Source of the DNA: Rhodococcus opacus
GTDB lineage: Bacteria; Actinomycetota; Actinomycetes; Mycobacteriales; Mycobacteriaceae
Reading direction: 5' to 3'
DNA length: 64,000 bases
NCBI RefSeq assembly: GCF_012396235.1
Contig: NZ_JAAXPA010000010.1
Location: 124,001 to 188,000 of the forward strand
Under the pieces are notes generated by a model that saw nothing but the letters and a program-made list of their open reading frames with translations, was not told where the DNA came from and ran no database searches. The position numbers were made by a program, and so were the translations under genes. This document shows positions 53,806 to 61,598 of this stretch, one piece after another. Each line of letters starts with the position of its first letter. Position 1 is the stretch's first letter.

Positions 53806-54473
53806 GTGGGAGCGAGCGCCGCAACGGCGACAAGCCGCCGCGGGAACCGATCTCGATCACCGACAAACGCCGCGTCGATCCGGAGACCGGCCGGGTACGT
53901 GGGCACACCCCGAGCGAGCCTGTCACCCCGACCCCACAACGGGAACCCGACCCGACCACGCCGGACGCCGAGATGCACCCTGGTGACCGGACCGATCGAA
54001 CCGCGGGCGAAGACCCTGATCGAGTGACGGAGTTGACCGCCGATCTGCAGCGGGTGCAAGCCGAGTACACCAACTACCGACGCCGGATCGAACGCGACCG
54101 GCACGCGGCCGTCGAGGCCGCGACGGCGTCGGTGGCGGCGAAATTTCTCGGGATCCTCGACGACCTCGACCGCGCCCGCGAGCACGGCGACCTCGAAAAC
54201 GAACCACTGCGTGCGATCGCGGCCAAGCTCGGTGCAATCCTGAGCGGCCTGGGAGTGGCCGCATTCGGCGAAGAGGGCGAGCGCTTCGATCCCACCCTGC
54301 ACGAAGCGGTCCAGCACGAAGGCACCGGGGGTGATCCCGTTGTAGACCGGGTGCTGCGCCGCGGCTACACATTCGGTGACCACAAGGTGCTGCGGACCGC
54401 GACGGTCTCCGTCGTCGAGGGGGTGGCCCCGCCGGGAAATGTCACGGGCACGGCACCGGCCGGCGATTCCTGA
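53802..54473 (+). CDS. grpE: Nucleotide exchange factor GrpE
   Basis: 223 residues, ATG overlapping the dnaK stop (ATGA). The first about 65 residues are a polar, low-complexity leader. The coiled-coil helix runs from about 66 ([20 protein letters not shown]) and the C-terminal beta domain contains [15 protein letters not shown] and [20 protein letters not shown], the GrpE signature. Releases ADP from DnaK. The long disordered N-terminus is common in actinobacteria. Confidence 0.93.
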
Positions 54474-54558
54474 GACGCCGACCGACAGCCTGACGGCGCC
54501 GGTCTCGGAGCGCACGGCGCTCTCGCGCAGCGGCCCCGCGAAGGAAGGAGGATGCCAA

Positions 54559-55638
54559 GTGTCGCAGCAGGAATGGTTCGACCGTGACTTCTACGCCGCC
54601 CTGGGTGTCCCTTCGACGGCGTCGGCCGAAGAGATCAAGAAGGCGTACCGCAAGCTGGCGCGGGAGCTGCATCCGGACGCCAACCCGGACAACACCGAGG
54701 TGGAGGAACGATTCAAGAAGGTCAGCGAGGCGCATGCGGTGCTCTCGTACCCCGCCAAACGCAAGGAATACGACCGCATGCGCAGGCTGTACCGGTCCGG
54801 GGCGTTCACCGGGACGGGTTTTCCTCCGCGCGCCGGGTCGGGCGGCTTCGACTTCGGGGACCTGTTCGGGAGCGGTTCACCCTTCATCGTGGGCGATCCT
54901 CTGGGCGGGGTCGGTGACGTGCTCGGGGATCTGTTCCGGCGCGCCGGAACCCGAACTGCGTCGGCCCGGCCGAGGCGGGGCAGTGACGTCGAGACCGAGA
55001 CCCGGCTGTCGTTCCGGGAGGCGGTCGCCGGGATGGTGTTGCCGCTGCGGGTGAGTGGGCCGATGGTGTGCACCAGCTGTCACGGCTCCGGCACACGACC
55101 GGGAACCCGGGGCACGGGATCGATCGTCGACGCCCCGTGCCCGGACTGCCAGGGCGCCGGGATCGGGGACCGCACCCGCACCGTCTCCGTCCATGTTCCG
55201 CCCGGGGTGAGCGACGGGCAACGCATCCGGCTACCGGCGCAGGGCGAACCTGGTCTCGGCGGGGCGCCGTCGGGGGACCTGTACGTCACCGTGCGCGTGG
55301 ACCCGGACCCGGTGTTCGCCCGCAGCGGCAATGACCTCACCGTCACCGTTCCCGTGTCGTTCGCCGAACTAGCCTTGGGGACAATGCTGTCCGTGCCCAC
55401 CCTCGAAGGTCAGGTCAGTGTGAAGATCCCGCCAGGCACCCAGTCCGGGAGAACGTTCCGACTGCGCGGACGCGGGGTGCCCCACCGCGGCGACGCGGCG
55501 GGCGATCTGCTGGTCACCGTGGAGGTCGCGGTCCCGCCCGATCTCGGCCACGAAGCCGCTGAGGCGCTGCGGGCGTACGCCCGGGCAGAGGAAACAGGAG
55601 GATTCGACCCCCGCGCCGGCTGGGCCGACGGTAAGTGA
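54559..55638 (+). CDS. dnaJ: DnaJ co-chaperone lacking the two middle zinc motifs
   Basis: 359 residues from GTG 54559, seven bases after AAGGAGG. J domain at 9-75 with HPD at 38-40, a Gly/Phe-rich linker at about 80-125 and C-terminal domains I/II (HVPPGVSDGQRIRLPAQGEP, and RLRGRGVPHRGDAAGDLLV). The zinc region holds only two CxxCxGxG motifs (Cys171/174 and Cys194/197) where DnaJ normally has four; comparison with the usual order shows motifs 1 and 4 are kept and 2 and 3 are gone. One zinc site would remain. It stimulates DnaK ATPase through HPD. A hairpin follows. Confidence 0.93.
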   Translation: MSQQEWFDRDFYAALGVPSTASAEEIKKAYRKLARELHPDANPDNTEVEERFKKVSEAHAVLSYPAKRKEYDRMRRLYRSGAFTGTGFPPRAGSGGFDFGDLFGSGSPFIVGDPLGGVGDVLGDLFRRAGTRTASARPRRGSDVETETRLSFREAVAGMVLPLRVSGPMVCTSCHGSGTRPGTRGTGSIVDAPCPDCQGAGIGDRTRTVSVHVPPGVSDGQRIRLPAQGEPGLGGAPSGDLYVTVRVDPDPVFARSGNDLTVTVPVSFAELALGTMLSVPTLEGQVSVKIPPGTQSGRTFRLRGRGVPHRGDAAGDLLVTVEVAVPPDLGHEAAEALRAYARAEETGGFDPRAGWADGK

Positions 55639-55640
55639 TG

Positions 55641-55656
55641 TCGGGAACGATCCCGA
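55641..55656 (+). terminator. Short hairpin after dnaJ
   Basis: TCGGGA-ACGA-TCCCGA, a six-base stem with a tetraloop, two bases after the dnaJ stop; the convergent DinB-like gene ends 40 bases further on. Confidence 0.5.
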
Positions 55657-55695
55657 ACATGCCCCGGTCCTCAGCGGTGTCACCTCGACACTCAT

Positions 55696-56226
55696 TCAGT
55701 CGAGGGTGAGCTGGTGGCGGTGGAAGTCGAAGTGCAGGCCAGGGTAGCGGTAGAGCTGTTCGGCGGTCATGTAGTCGTCGAAGAACGGATCCCAGCGGAC
55801 TGGAAAGTACATGCCACGGTGCAGGTTCGCGTCCGTCTCCCGGGCCAAGGAACGTTGCAGCGACGCAATGAGGCGGTCGAAGTGGCGGCCCATCCGGCGT
55901 CGGTTGTAGACGCGCGCCGCCAGGGCGGAGCCTCGATAGTTGACCTCGTCGAAGACTGGGGTGGCGGCATCGAGCGCATGCGCGAACCGTCGGCTCGCCC
56001 CCTCAGGCAACCAGGAGAACATCCGGATCAGCAGGAGCAGCCGGCGAACCACCATGTAGCCGAAGACCATGTGGAACAGCAGCTGCTCGTTGGTCCACCG
56101 GGTACCGGACGAACGCCGCGAGAGCTCGACGGAACTCGCGGCGTCGAGCAACTCGTGCAGCACGCTGCGGGCGCGCTCGAGGTCCGCGGCGATCGCGGCA
56201 CGATCGACAGGTGGCTGCTCGGACAT
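55696..56226 (-). CDS. DinB-like four-helix protein
   Basis: 176 residues from ATG 56226 with GGGGAG four bases upstream; the frame is open further but without family character. The first helix (RAAIAADLERARSVLHELLD), the second with WTNEQLLFHMVFGYMVVRRL (His for metal) and the C-terminal HFDFHRHQLTLD with further His residues fit the DinB/YfiT metal-binding four-helix bundle. Such proteins may be thiol-dependent transferases or hydrolases; the substrate is unknown. Convergent with dnaJ and 25 bases downstream of the ArsR-GNAT gene on the same strand, so it may belong to that operon. Confidence 0.65.
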   Translation of the reverse strand: MSEQPPVDRAAIAADLERARSVLHELLDAASSVELSRRSSGTRWTNEQLLFHMVFGYMVVRRLLLLIRMFSWLPEGASRRFAHALDAATPVFDEVNYRGSALAARVYNRRRMGRHFDRLIASLQRSLARETDANLHRGMYFPVRWDPFFDDYMTAEQLYRYPGLHFDFHRHQLTLD

Positions 56227-56251
56227 GATGCTCCCCAACTGATTCGGAAGC

Positions 56252-57121
56252 TTAGCCGGCGACGGGGGAGCGGCGTTCGAGGACGACGGTGTCGCGCCAG
56301 ATGCCGTCGAGTTGGGCGATGCGTTCGCGGACACCGAGGGTCCGGAATCCGGCGGAGTGGTGCAGGGCGATGCTGGCACGGTTCTCCGGGAAGATCGAGG
56401 TCTGCAAGGTCCACAGCCCGGCCTCGTCGGCGGCGATCACCTGGGTGCGCAGCAGGACTTTGCCGACACCGCGCCCGCGCATCCCGTCGGCGACGTAGAT
56501 CGAGTTCTCGGCCACCCCGGCGTAGCAGGCCCGCCCGGACGTCGGGGACAGGGCGGCCCAGCCGACCACGACGTCGTCGATCTCGGCGACCCACCGATGC
56601 CCGGGAAGCCATTGCGCGTCCAGGGTTTCCCGGGCGGGGACTTCGGTGGTGAAGGTGGCGTTGCGGGTGGCGATGCCCTCGCCGTAGATCCGGCGCACCG
56701 GCTGCCAATCCTCGTTGCGCATCGGGCGAACCGTGACGTCTTGGGGCAGGTCGTCCGGGCAGCAGGGGCGCGCGGTCAGCACCCCCATCACTGCGTCGGC
56801 GGCGTGCGGCAGACCGGTGCAGCAGGACGGGTTGACCCTGACCACAGTGCTGGTGCCGTTCTTGTGGACAGACACGAACCCGACATCGGCGAGCCTGCGC
56901 ACGTGGTGCGAGACGGTGGGCTGGCCGATGCCCAGTGCCTCGGCCAGCGCGCCAACGGTGATCCCGGCCGGGCGGGAGGCGACCTGATGCAGCAGCCGCA
57001 CCCGGGTGGGATCGGCCAGACAGGCGAACCACCCGGCGTAGGCCAGCGCGTCCTCCGGCGCCAACGCATCCACCTGATCGGCGCCGGAGGTGTGGACGGC
57101 CGGCATGTCCAGGGAAGTCAT
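56252..57121 (-). CDS. ArsR-type repressor fused to a GNAT acetyltransferase (ArsN-like)
   Basis: 289 residues. Residues about 20-100 form an ArsR/SmtB winged helix (ALAYAGWFACLADPTRVRLL, then GIGQPTVSHHVRRLADVGFV). Two Cys pairs follow, Cys100/101 (NPSCCTG) and Cys120/121 (ARPCCPDD), good candidates for As(III)/Sb(III) binding. Residues 129-289 are a GNAT domain of the ArsN/phosphinothricin acetyltransferase type (VRPMRNEDWQPVRRIYGEGI, acetyl-CoA loop RGRGVGKVLL, ENRASIALHHSAGFRTLGVR). The protein could sense arsenite and acetylate an organoarsenical or phosphinothricin-like toxin. Divergent from the flavoprotein gene, with three dyads between. Confidence 0.88.
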   Translation of the reverse strand: MTSLDMPAVHTSGADQVDALAPEDALAYAGWFACLADPTRVRLLHQVASRPAGITVGALAEALGIGQPTVSHHVRRLADVGFVSVHKNGTSTVVRVNPSCCTGLPHAADAVMGVLTARPCCPDDLPQDVTVRPMRNEDWQPVRRIYGEGIATRNATFTTEVPARETLDAQWLPGHRWVAEIDDVVVGWAALSPTSGRACYAGVAENSIYVADGMRGRGVGKVLLRTQVIAADEAGLWTLQTSIFPENRASIALHHSAGFRTLGVRERIAQLDGIWRDTVVLERRSPVAG

Positions 57122-57131
57122 ACCTCACTAT

Positions 57132-57147
57132 ATCGATATTGATCGAT
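57132..57147. promoter_or_regulatory. ArsR-type operator 1
   Basis: ATCGAT-ATTG-ATCGAT, starting 11 bases upstream of the ArsR-GNAT start codon. First of three dyads with the same form ATCGAY-N4-ATCGAT in the divergent region. Confidence 0.7.
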
Positions 57148-57157
57148 GGTTGCCTTC

Positions 57158-57173
57158 ATCGACACGCATCGAT
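57158..57173. promoter_or_regulatory. ArsR-type operator 2
   Basis: ATCGAC-ACGC-ATCGAT, the second copy, one mismatch from a perfect repeat, 26 bases from the first (start to start). Confidence 0.65.
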
Positions 57174-57191
57174 ACTCTCTGGGGTCAGAGG

Positions 57192-57207
57192 ATCGATGAA
57201 CATCGAT
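57192..57207. promoter_or_regulatory. ArsR-type operator 3 next to the flavoprotein ribosome-binding site
   Basis: ATCGAT-GAAC-ATCGAT, the third copy, ending where the GGAAGG ribosome-binding site (57208-57213) of the flavoprotein begins. Occupation could block both transcription and, in RNA, sequester nothing; a repressor role at DNA level is assumed. Confidence 0.65.
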
Positions 57208-57222
57208 GGAAGGATGATCGAG

Positions 57223-58479
57223 ATGAGCACCTTGCCCGTAGTCGTCGTCGGCGGCGGACCGATCGGCCTCGCTGCCGCGGCGCAGCTGTGTGAGCGCGGC
57301 CTGACCCCGCTGGTCTTCGAACGCGGTCTCGCGGCCGGTGCGGCGATCTCCGAGTGGAACCACGTGCGGCTGTTCTCCAGTTGGGCTGAGCTGATCGACC
57401 CGGCCGCCCGCCGCCTGCTCGACACCACCGACTGGACCGCCCCTGACGACGACGCGTACCCGACCGGCCAGGACTGGACCGACAACTATGTGCAACCCCT
57501 CGCCGCCGCCCTCGGCGACATCGTGCAGCTGGGCACCGAGGTGATCGGCGTGGCCCGCCGCGGCCGGGACCGGGTCGTCGACGCCGGCCGCGACACCGAA
57601 CCCCTGTCCGTGCACATCCGTCGCGCCGACGGCACCGAGGACCGCGTCCTCGCGCAGGCTGTCATCGACGCTTCCGGCACATGGGGCACCCCCAATCCGC
57701 TCGGTGGTGAAGGCCTGCCCGCGCTCGGCGAGCGCGCCGCCACCGAGGTCATCGAGTACCGGGTCCCGGACGTCGACGACCCCGACGTGCGGGACCGGTA
57801 CGCGAGCAAGCACATCGTGATCGCCGGCAGCGGCCACTCCGCGCTCACCGCGATCGTGGCGCTGGCCGATCTGGAGCAGCAGGCCCCGGGCACCCGGATC
57901 AGCTGGGTGCTGCGCCGCGGCGACGTCGGCTCCACCTTCGGCGGCGGCGACGACGACGAGCTGCCCGCCCGCGGCGCCCTCGGCCTACGCGCCAAGCGAG
58001 CGGTCGACGAAGGACTGCTGACGGTGGTTCCCGGGTTCCGCACCGCCACCATCGAACCCGACGGCGACAGCGGCCGGGTGGCGTTGATCTCCGACACCGG
58101 CGCCCGCATCGAGGACGTCGATCAGGTGGTGGTGCTCACCGGATTCCGGCCCGACCTGTCCTGGCTCTCGGAAATCCGCCTCGGCCTGGATCCGGTGCTG
58201 CAGGCCCCGGTCGAGTTGGCGCCGCTGATCGACCCGAACGTGCACTCCTGCGGCACCGTCTACCCGCACGGGGTCGCCGAACTGTCCCATCCGGAGCCGA
58301 ATGTGTTCCTGGTCGGGATGAAAAGCTACGGCCGCGCCCCGACGTTCCTGGCGATGACCGGGTACGAGCAGGTCCGCAGCATCGCCGCCGCCCTGGCCGG
58401 CGACCACGACGCCGCCGCCCGCGTCGAACTCACGTTGCCCGAGACCGGCGTCTGCGGTGGCGCCGGGGTGCCTGCCTGA
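57223..58479 (+). CDS. ArsO-like FAD/NAD(P)-binding flavoprotein
   Basis: 418 residues; ATG 57223 is chosen because GGAAGG lies nine bases upstream (in-frame ATGs at 57196 and 57214 overlap operator 3 or the binding site). N-terminal FAD motif VVVVGGGPIGLAAAAQLCER at about 5-24, an NADP motif HIVIAGSGHSALTAIVAL near 200, and DQVVVLTGFRPD. The C-terminus TLPETGVCGG with a lone Cys is what I recall from flavoproteins in actinobacterial arsenic islands. Probably a flavin-dependent monooxygenase or reductase of an arsenical or thiol adduct. Divergent from and likely repressed by the ArsR-GNAT fusion. Confidence 0.78.
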   Translation: MSTLPVVVVGGGPIGLAAAAQLCERGLTPLVFERGLAAGAAISEWNHVRLFSSWAELIDPAARRLLDTTDWTAPDDDAYPTGQDWTDNYVQPLAAALGDIVQLGTEVIGVARRGRDRVVDAGRDTEPLSVHIRRADGTEDRVLAQAVIDASGTWGTPNPLGGEGLPALGERAATEVIEYRVPDVDDPDVRDRYASKHIVIAGSGHSALTAIVALADLEQQAPGTRISWVLRRGDVGSTFGGGDDDELPARGALGLRAKRAVDEGLLTVVPGFRTATIEPDGDSGRVALISDTGARIEDVDQVVVLTGFRPDLSWLSEIRLGLDPVLQAPVELAPLIDPNVHSCGTVYPHGVAELSHPEPNVFLVGMKSYGRAPTFLAMTGYEQVRSIAAALAGDHDAAARVELTLPETGVCGGAGVPA

Positions 58480-58661
58480 CCGCGCCCGGTGCCGCGGCTG
58501 ATCGAACGGGGCTCCGTCCCGTCTCCGGCCGCTCACCGGGCATCCCGCAATACCGGCGCCTAGTTCTGTGGCAGGTGCGTCCAACTCGAAGTTGGTTCGT
58601 CTGAAGAAGCGGACTCTCACTCACCACCGGGTGGGAGCACACCTTCCGAGAGGAACTTCCG

Positions 58662-58718
58662 ATGACCACCCACCCGATTACCCGCCCCGCCCCTTACCGG
58701 TTCGGGGGTGTGCGATGA
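58662..58718 (+). CDS. 18-residue leader peptide coupled to the ABC ATPase gene
   Basis: ATG 58662 with GAGAGGAA five to six bases upstream opens an 18-codon frame (MTTHPITRPAPYRFGGVR) whose TGA overlaps the ATPase ATG as ATGA. The ATPase itself has only a G-run before it. The peptide is Pro/Arg-rich, like leaders that make ribosomes pause; it may set expression of the exporter in response to a ribosome-targeting drug. Inferred from signals only. Confidence 0.45.
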   Translation: MTTHPITRPAPYRFGGVR

Positions 58719-59641
58719 GCGCCCCGGCCGTCGTGATCGAAGATGTGCACGTCGCCTACGGCACAACGTGGGCTCTCGACGGCGTCGACCTGGTGGCCGC
58801 CGCCGGGACCACGCTCGGGGTGCTCGGCCATAACGGTGCCGGCAAGACCACCCTGATCCGCACCCTCACCACCCTGGTGCGTCCCACCATCGGCCGCGTG
58901 CAGATCGAGGGCCTGGACGTTGTCGCCGACGCTACCGAGGTCCGTCGCCGGATCGGGGTGACCGGCCAATACGCCGGGCTCGACGAATTCCTCACCGCCC
59001 GGGAGAATCTGGAGCTGATCGGCCGCCTGACCGGGCTGCGGCGCACCGCCCGAGCGCGGGCCGACGCGTTGATCGACCGGCTCGGTCTGGACGAGTACGC
59101 GGCTCGGCGGGTCGGGGAACTCTCCGGGGGCTCGCGCCGCCGGATCGATCTGGCCGCCAGTCTCGTCGGATCCCCGTCGGTGCTTTTCCTGGACGAGCCG
59201 ACCACGGGCCTGGACCCCCTCGCCCGCGCCGGGCTGTGGGACGTCGTGGACGAGCTCACCGAGGCGGGCACCACGGTCGTGCTCACCACCCAGTACCTCG
59301 AGGAAGCGGACCGGCTCGCCGACCACATCGTGGTCCTCAGCCGGGGCCGGGTCGCCGCCCGCGGCACCCCGACCGATCTGAAACGGATCGTCGGCGGCAA
59401 GGTCGTCAGCGCGACCGTTCCCGCCCATCAGCTCGCCGCGCTGCCGTTCATCCCGGACACCGACCGGGTCGACGACAACCGGGTTCGGGCGTCGGTCACC
59501 GTCGACGACGCCCCCGCCGCGATCGCGCTGGTCGCCGACCTGCACGACCGCGGCATCGAGGTCACCGACCTGGACGTAGCTTCCCCGAGCCTCGACGACG
59601 TCTTCACCCACCTCGCCCACAGCGCCGGAGCCCACAAATGA
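58715..59641 (+). CDS. DrrA-type ABC exporter ATP-binding protein (second system)
   Basis: 308 residues from ATG 58715, coupled to the leader peptide. Walker A GHNGAGKTTL (note His in place of the usual Pro/Asn, GHNGAGKT), signature ELSGGSRRRIDLAASL, Walker B SVLFLDEPTTGLDPL and a switch Gln in TTQYLEEADRL instead of the His that most ATPases have. The C-terminal DrrA extension is present. It pairs with the ABC-2 permease that follows (ATGA overlap). The Gln in the switch position is normal for DrrA-type ATPases with TTQYLEEA. Confidence 0.9.
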   Translation: MSAPAVVIEDVHVAYGTTWALDGVDLVAAAGTTLGVLGHNGAGKTTLIRTLTTLVRPTIGRVQIEGLDVVADATEVRRRIGVTGQYAGLDEFLTARENLELIGRLTGLRRTARARADALIDRLGLDEYAARRVGELSGGSRRRIDLAASLVGSPSVLFLDEPTTGLDPLARAGLWDVVDELTEAGTTVVLTTQYLEEADRLADHIVVLSRGRVAARGTPTDLKRIVGGKVVSATVPAHQLAALPFIPDTDRVDDNRVRASVTVDDAPAAIALVADLHDRGIEVTDLDVASPSLDDVFTHLAHSAGAHK

Positions 59642-60447
59642 CCACCATTCGCACCACGGCCGAGCGGTCCCCGATCGGGGACCAGCTCGCCGCGCTCACC
59701 GTCCGGAACCTGCGCACCAGCTCGCGTGTTCCGCAGCTGTTGATGTTCTCGCTGACCATGCCGATGGCGATGCTGGTGCTGTTCAGCCAGGTGTTCCGCA
59801 GCGTCGCGGCCGGACCCGGCTTTCCGGCCGGGGTCAGTTACATCGTCTTCCTCACTCCGGCGATGCTCGCCGTCTCCACCGTGATGGCCGGCACCAACGC
59901 CGGAGTCTCCGCCGCGATCGATCACACCAACGGTGTGCACGACCGCTTCGCTGCCCTGCCGATGCGGGCGGCGTTGCCGGGGGTGGCCCGCACGATCAAC
60001 GAGGCCGTCTTCACCCTCGCCCGGGCTGCGTTGCTCGGGATCGCCGCCGTGGCTTTGGGTTTCGAGTTCCACGGCACTGCAGGTGATGCCGTCGCCGCGG
60101 TCATCGTGCTGGTGGTGCTGGCTGGGGCGATGAGCGCCCTGTTCGGGCTGATCGGGGACCGGCTCCGCCGCCCGGACGTCGTCCAGTTCGCCGGGATGAT
60201 GGTGATGATGCCGCTGATGTTCGTCTCGAGTGCGTTCGCGCCGATCGAGACCATGCCCGGCTGGATGCAAGCCATGGCCACGGTGAATCCGGTCGCGCAC
60301 GCCACCGACGCCCTACGCGGCCACGTCCTCGGCACCGCCACCGCCGGCGACACCGCCGCAGCCCTGGTCGCGGCGATCGGGTTGTGGGCGGTGGTGACCG
60401 CCGTGCCCGTGCTGACCCGCCTGGTTCGGTCGGCACGCACCCGCTGA
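59638..60447 (+). CDS. DrrB-type ABC-2 permease (second system)
   Basis: 269 residues, start overlapping the ATPase stop (ATGA). Cytosolic N-terminus, then six predicted membrane spans, with the ABC-2 segment LTVRNLRTSSRVPQLLMFSL and the conserved MMVMMPLMFVSSAFAPIETM before the last spans (YxRxMPxW-like PIETMPGWMQAMATVNPVAH). Forms an exporter with the preceding ATPase. A strong terminator follows, so leader, ATPase and permease are a self-contained operon. Confidence 0.9.
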   Translation: MTTIRTTAERSPIGDQLAALTVRNLRTSSRVPQLLMFSLTMPMAMLVLFSQVFRSVAAGPGFPAGVSYIVFLTPAMLAVSTVMAGTNAGVSAAIDHTNGVHDRFAALPMRAALPGVARTINEAVFTLARAALLGIAAVALGFEFHGTAGDAVAAVIVLVVLAGAMSALFGLIGDRLRRPDVVQFAGMMVMMPLMFVSSAFAPIETMPGWMQAMATVNPVAHATDALRGHVLGTATAGDTAAALVAAIGLWAVVTAVPVLTRLVRSARTR

Positions 60448-60453
60448 ACGACG

Positions 60454-60497
60454 AACCCGCCCTGCCCATCCCGCAACGGGAGGGGCAGGGCGGGTTT
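60454..60497 (+). terminator. Strong terminator hairpin after the second ABC exporter
   Basis: AACCCGCCCTGCCC pairs with GGGCAGGGCGGGTT over 14 bases, with an inner CCCG/CGGG stem; seven bases after the permease stop, ending in TTT. The clearest intrinsic terminator in the window. Confidence 0.85.
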
Positions 60498-60923
60498 GGT
60501 GTGTGCCCTCCTGGTCCGGAGCCGGGCACTCTTCTGGCCCCTACCCCGGTGGAGTGGGGTAGAGGCTGGGAGAGCGCTGTGGTCAGCGGATGCGCCCGGT
60601 GCGGGCGTCGACGGCGCTCATGCGGCGGCGTCGAGCAGATGCAGTTCCTCCGCCACGATCAGATCGACCTCTTCGCTGGTCAGACCCGACAACAGATGTG
60701 TGGTCAGCATCGCTCTCACCTCCTCACCGCGCTTCTACTGGTACGTCGAACCGGAGAACCCGGAATCGACATCGACACCCATACAGACGAGGAACTTCGG
60801 ATTCGGACGCACTGCGTCCGATCGCGGTCACTGTCGTCCGAACCTCTGGAAGGACCCTGACCCGAGGGGTCGCCACCGCGCCTCGGGGCGAGGATCCTGT
60901 AAGACGGAGAGGAACCACAGATC
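60498..60923. other. Gap between exporter and SigZ-like gene
   Basis: 426 bases. Contains a 30-codon minus-strand small gene candidate (described separately) and the promoter region of the sigma factor gene. No other gene is supported. Confidence 0.45.
60618..60710 (-). CDS. 30-residue acidic small protein, candidate
   Basis: ATG 60710 is preceded by GAGGAGG eight bases upstream, one of the best ribosome-binding sites in the window. The peptide begins MLTTHLLSGLTSEEVDLIVA and ends EELHLLDAAA; it would form one amphipathic acidic helix. Divergent from the sigma factor gene. It could be a small regulatory protein or the intact start of a longer decayed gene; no family recognised. Confidence 0.4.
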   Translation of the reverse strand: MLTTHLLSGLTSEEVDLIVAEELHLLDAAA

Positions 60924-61541
60924 ATGAACGAGGACACGGCCACCACCGCGACGACACCAGCGGATCTCGACCAGCTCTGGCGCCGCTTCTCGAGCGACTT
61001 GCGGGCCTTCATCGCCCGCCGGGTCTCGCGTCCCGAGGACGCCGACGACATTCTGTCGATCGTGTTCCTGCGGATGGCCAAGAGCCTGGACAACCTGCGC
61101 GAGCAGGACCGCCTCCTCGGCTGGATGTATGCGATCACCCGCAACGCGATCACCGACTACTACCGGTCCGCGCCCCATCGCCGCGAGCTGGCGGTCGATA
61201 CCGTCCCCGACAACCCCCTCGACGGCGAACCGGACGCCGACGAGACGGCGGAGAAGGAACTCGCCTCCTGCCTGGTACCGATGCTCTCGAGGCTGCCCGC
61301 CGAGCAGGCCGCGGCGGTGAAGATGGTCGACCTCGACGCCCGAACCCACGCCGCGGCCGCCGGGGAGGCCGGGATCTCGGTGTCCGGGATGAAATCCCGG
61401 GTCCAACGCGGCCGCGCTGCCCTCCAGTCCCAATTGCACGCCTGCTGTCAGATCAGCCAGGACCGGACCGGTCACGTGCACGACTACCAGCCTCGCAGCG
61501 GATCCTGCGCCTGCGGAGCCACACCCACGGATGGCCGGTAG
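60924..61541 (+). CDS. SigZ-like ECF RNA polymerase sigma factor
   Basis: 205 residues. Region 2 at about 15-80 (RRFSSDLRAFIARRVSRPED, DADDILSIVFLRMAKSLDNL) and region 4 at about 115-165 (LPAEQAAAVKMVDLDARTHA, then GISVSGMKSRVQRGRAALQS). The end LHACCQISQDRTGHVHDYQP, then CACG, carries two or more cysteines and corresponds to the Cys-bearing tail of SigZ sigma factors, probably a metal or redox sensor. No anti-sigma gene is adjacent. Converges with a Cys-rich peptide gene 57 bases downstream, which suggests a shared metal or thiol theme. Confidence 0.85.
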   Translation: MNEDTATTATTPADLDQLWRRFSSDLRAFIARRVSRPEDADDILSIVFLRMAKSLDNLREQDRLLGWMYAITRNAITDYYRSAPHRRELAVDTVPDNPLDGEPDADETAEKELASCLVPMLSRLPAEQAAAVKMVDLDARTHAAAAGEAGISVSGMKSRVQRGRAALQSQLHACCQISQDRTGHVHDYQPRSGSCACGATPTDGR

Positions 61542-61598
61542 ACCGGAGCATCGGCTCTGCTGACAGCGATCGCACCGCCGTTGTTGCCGAACTAACGG

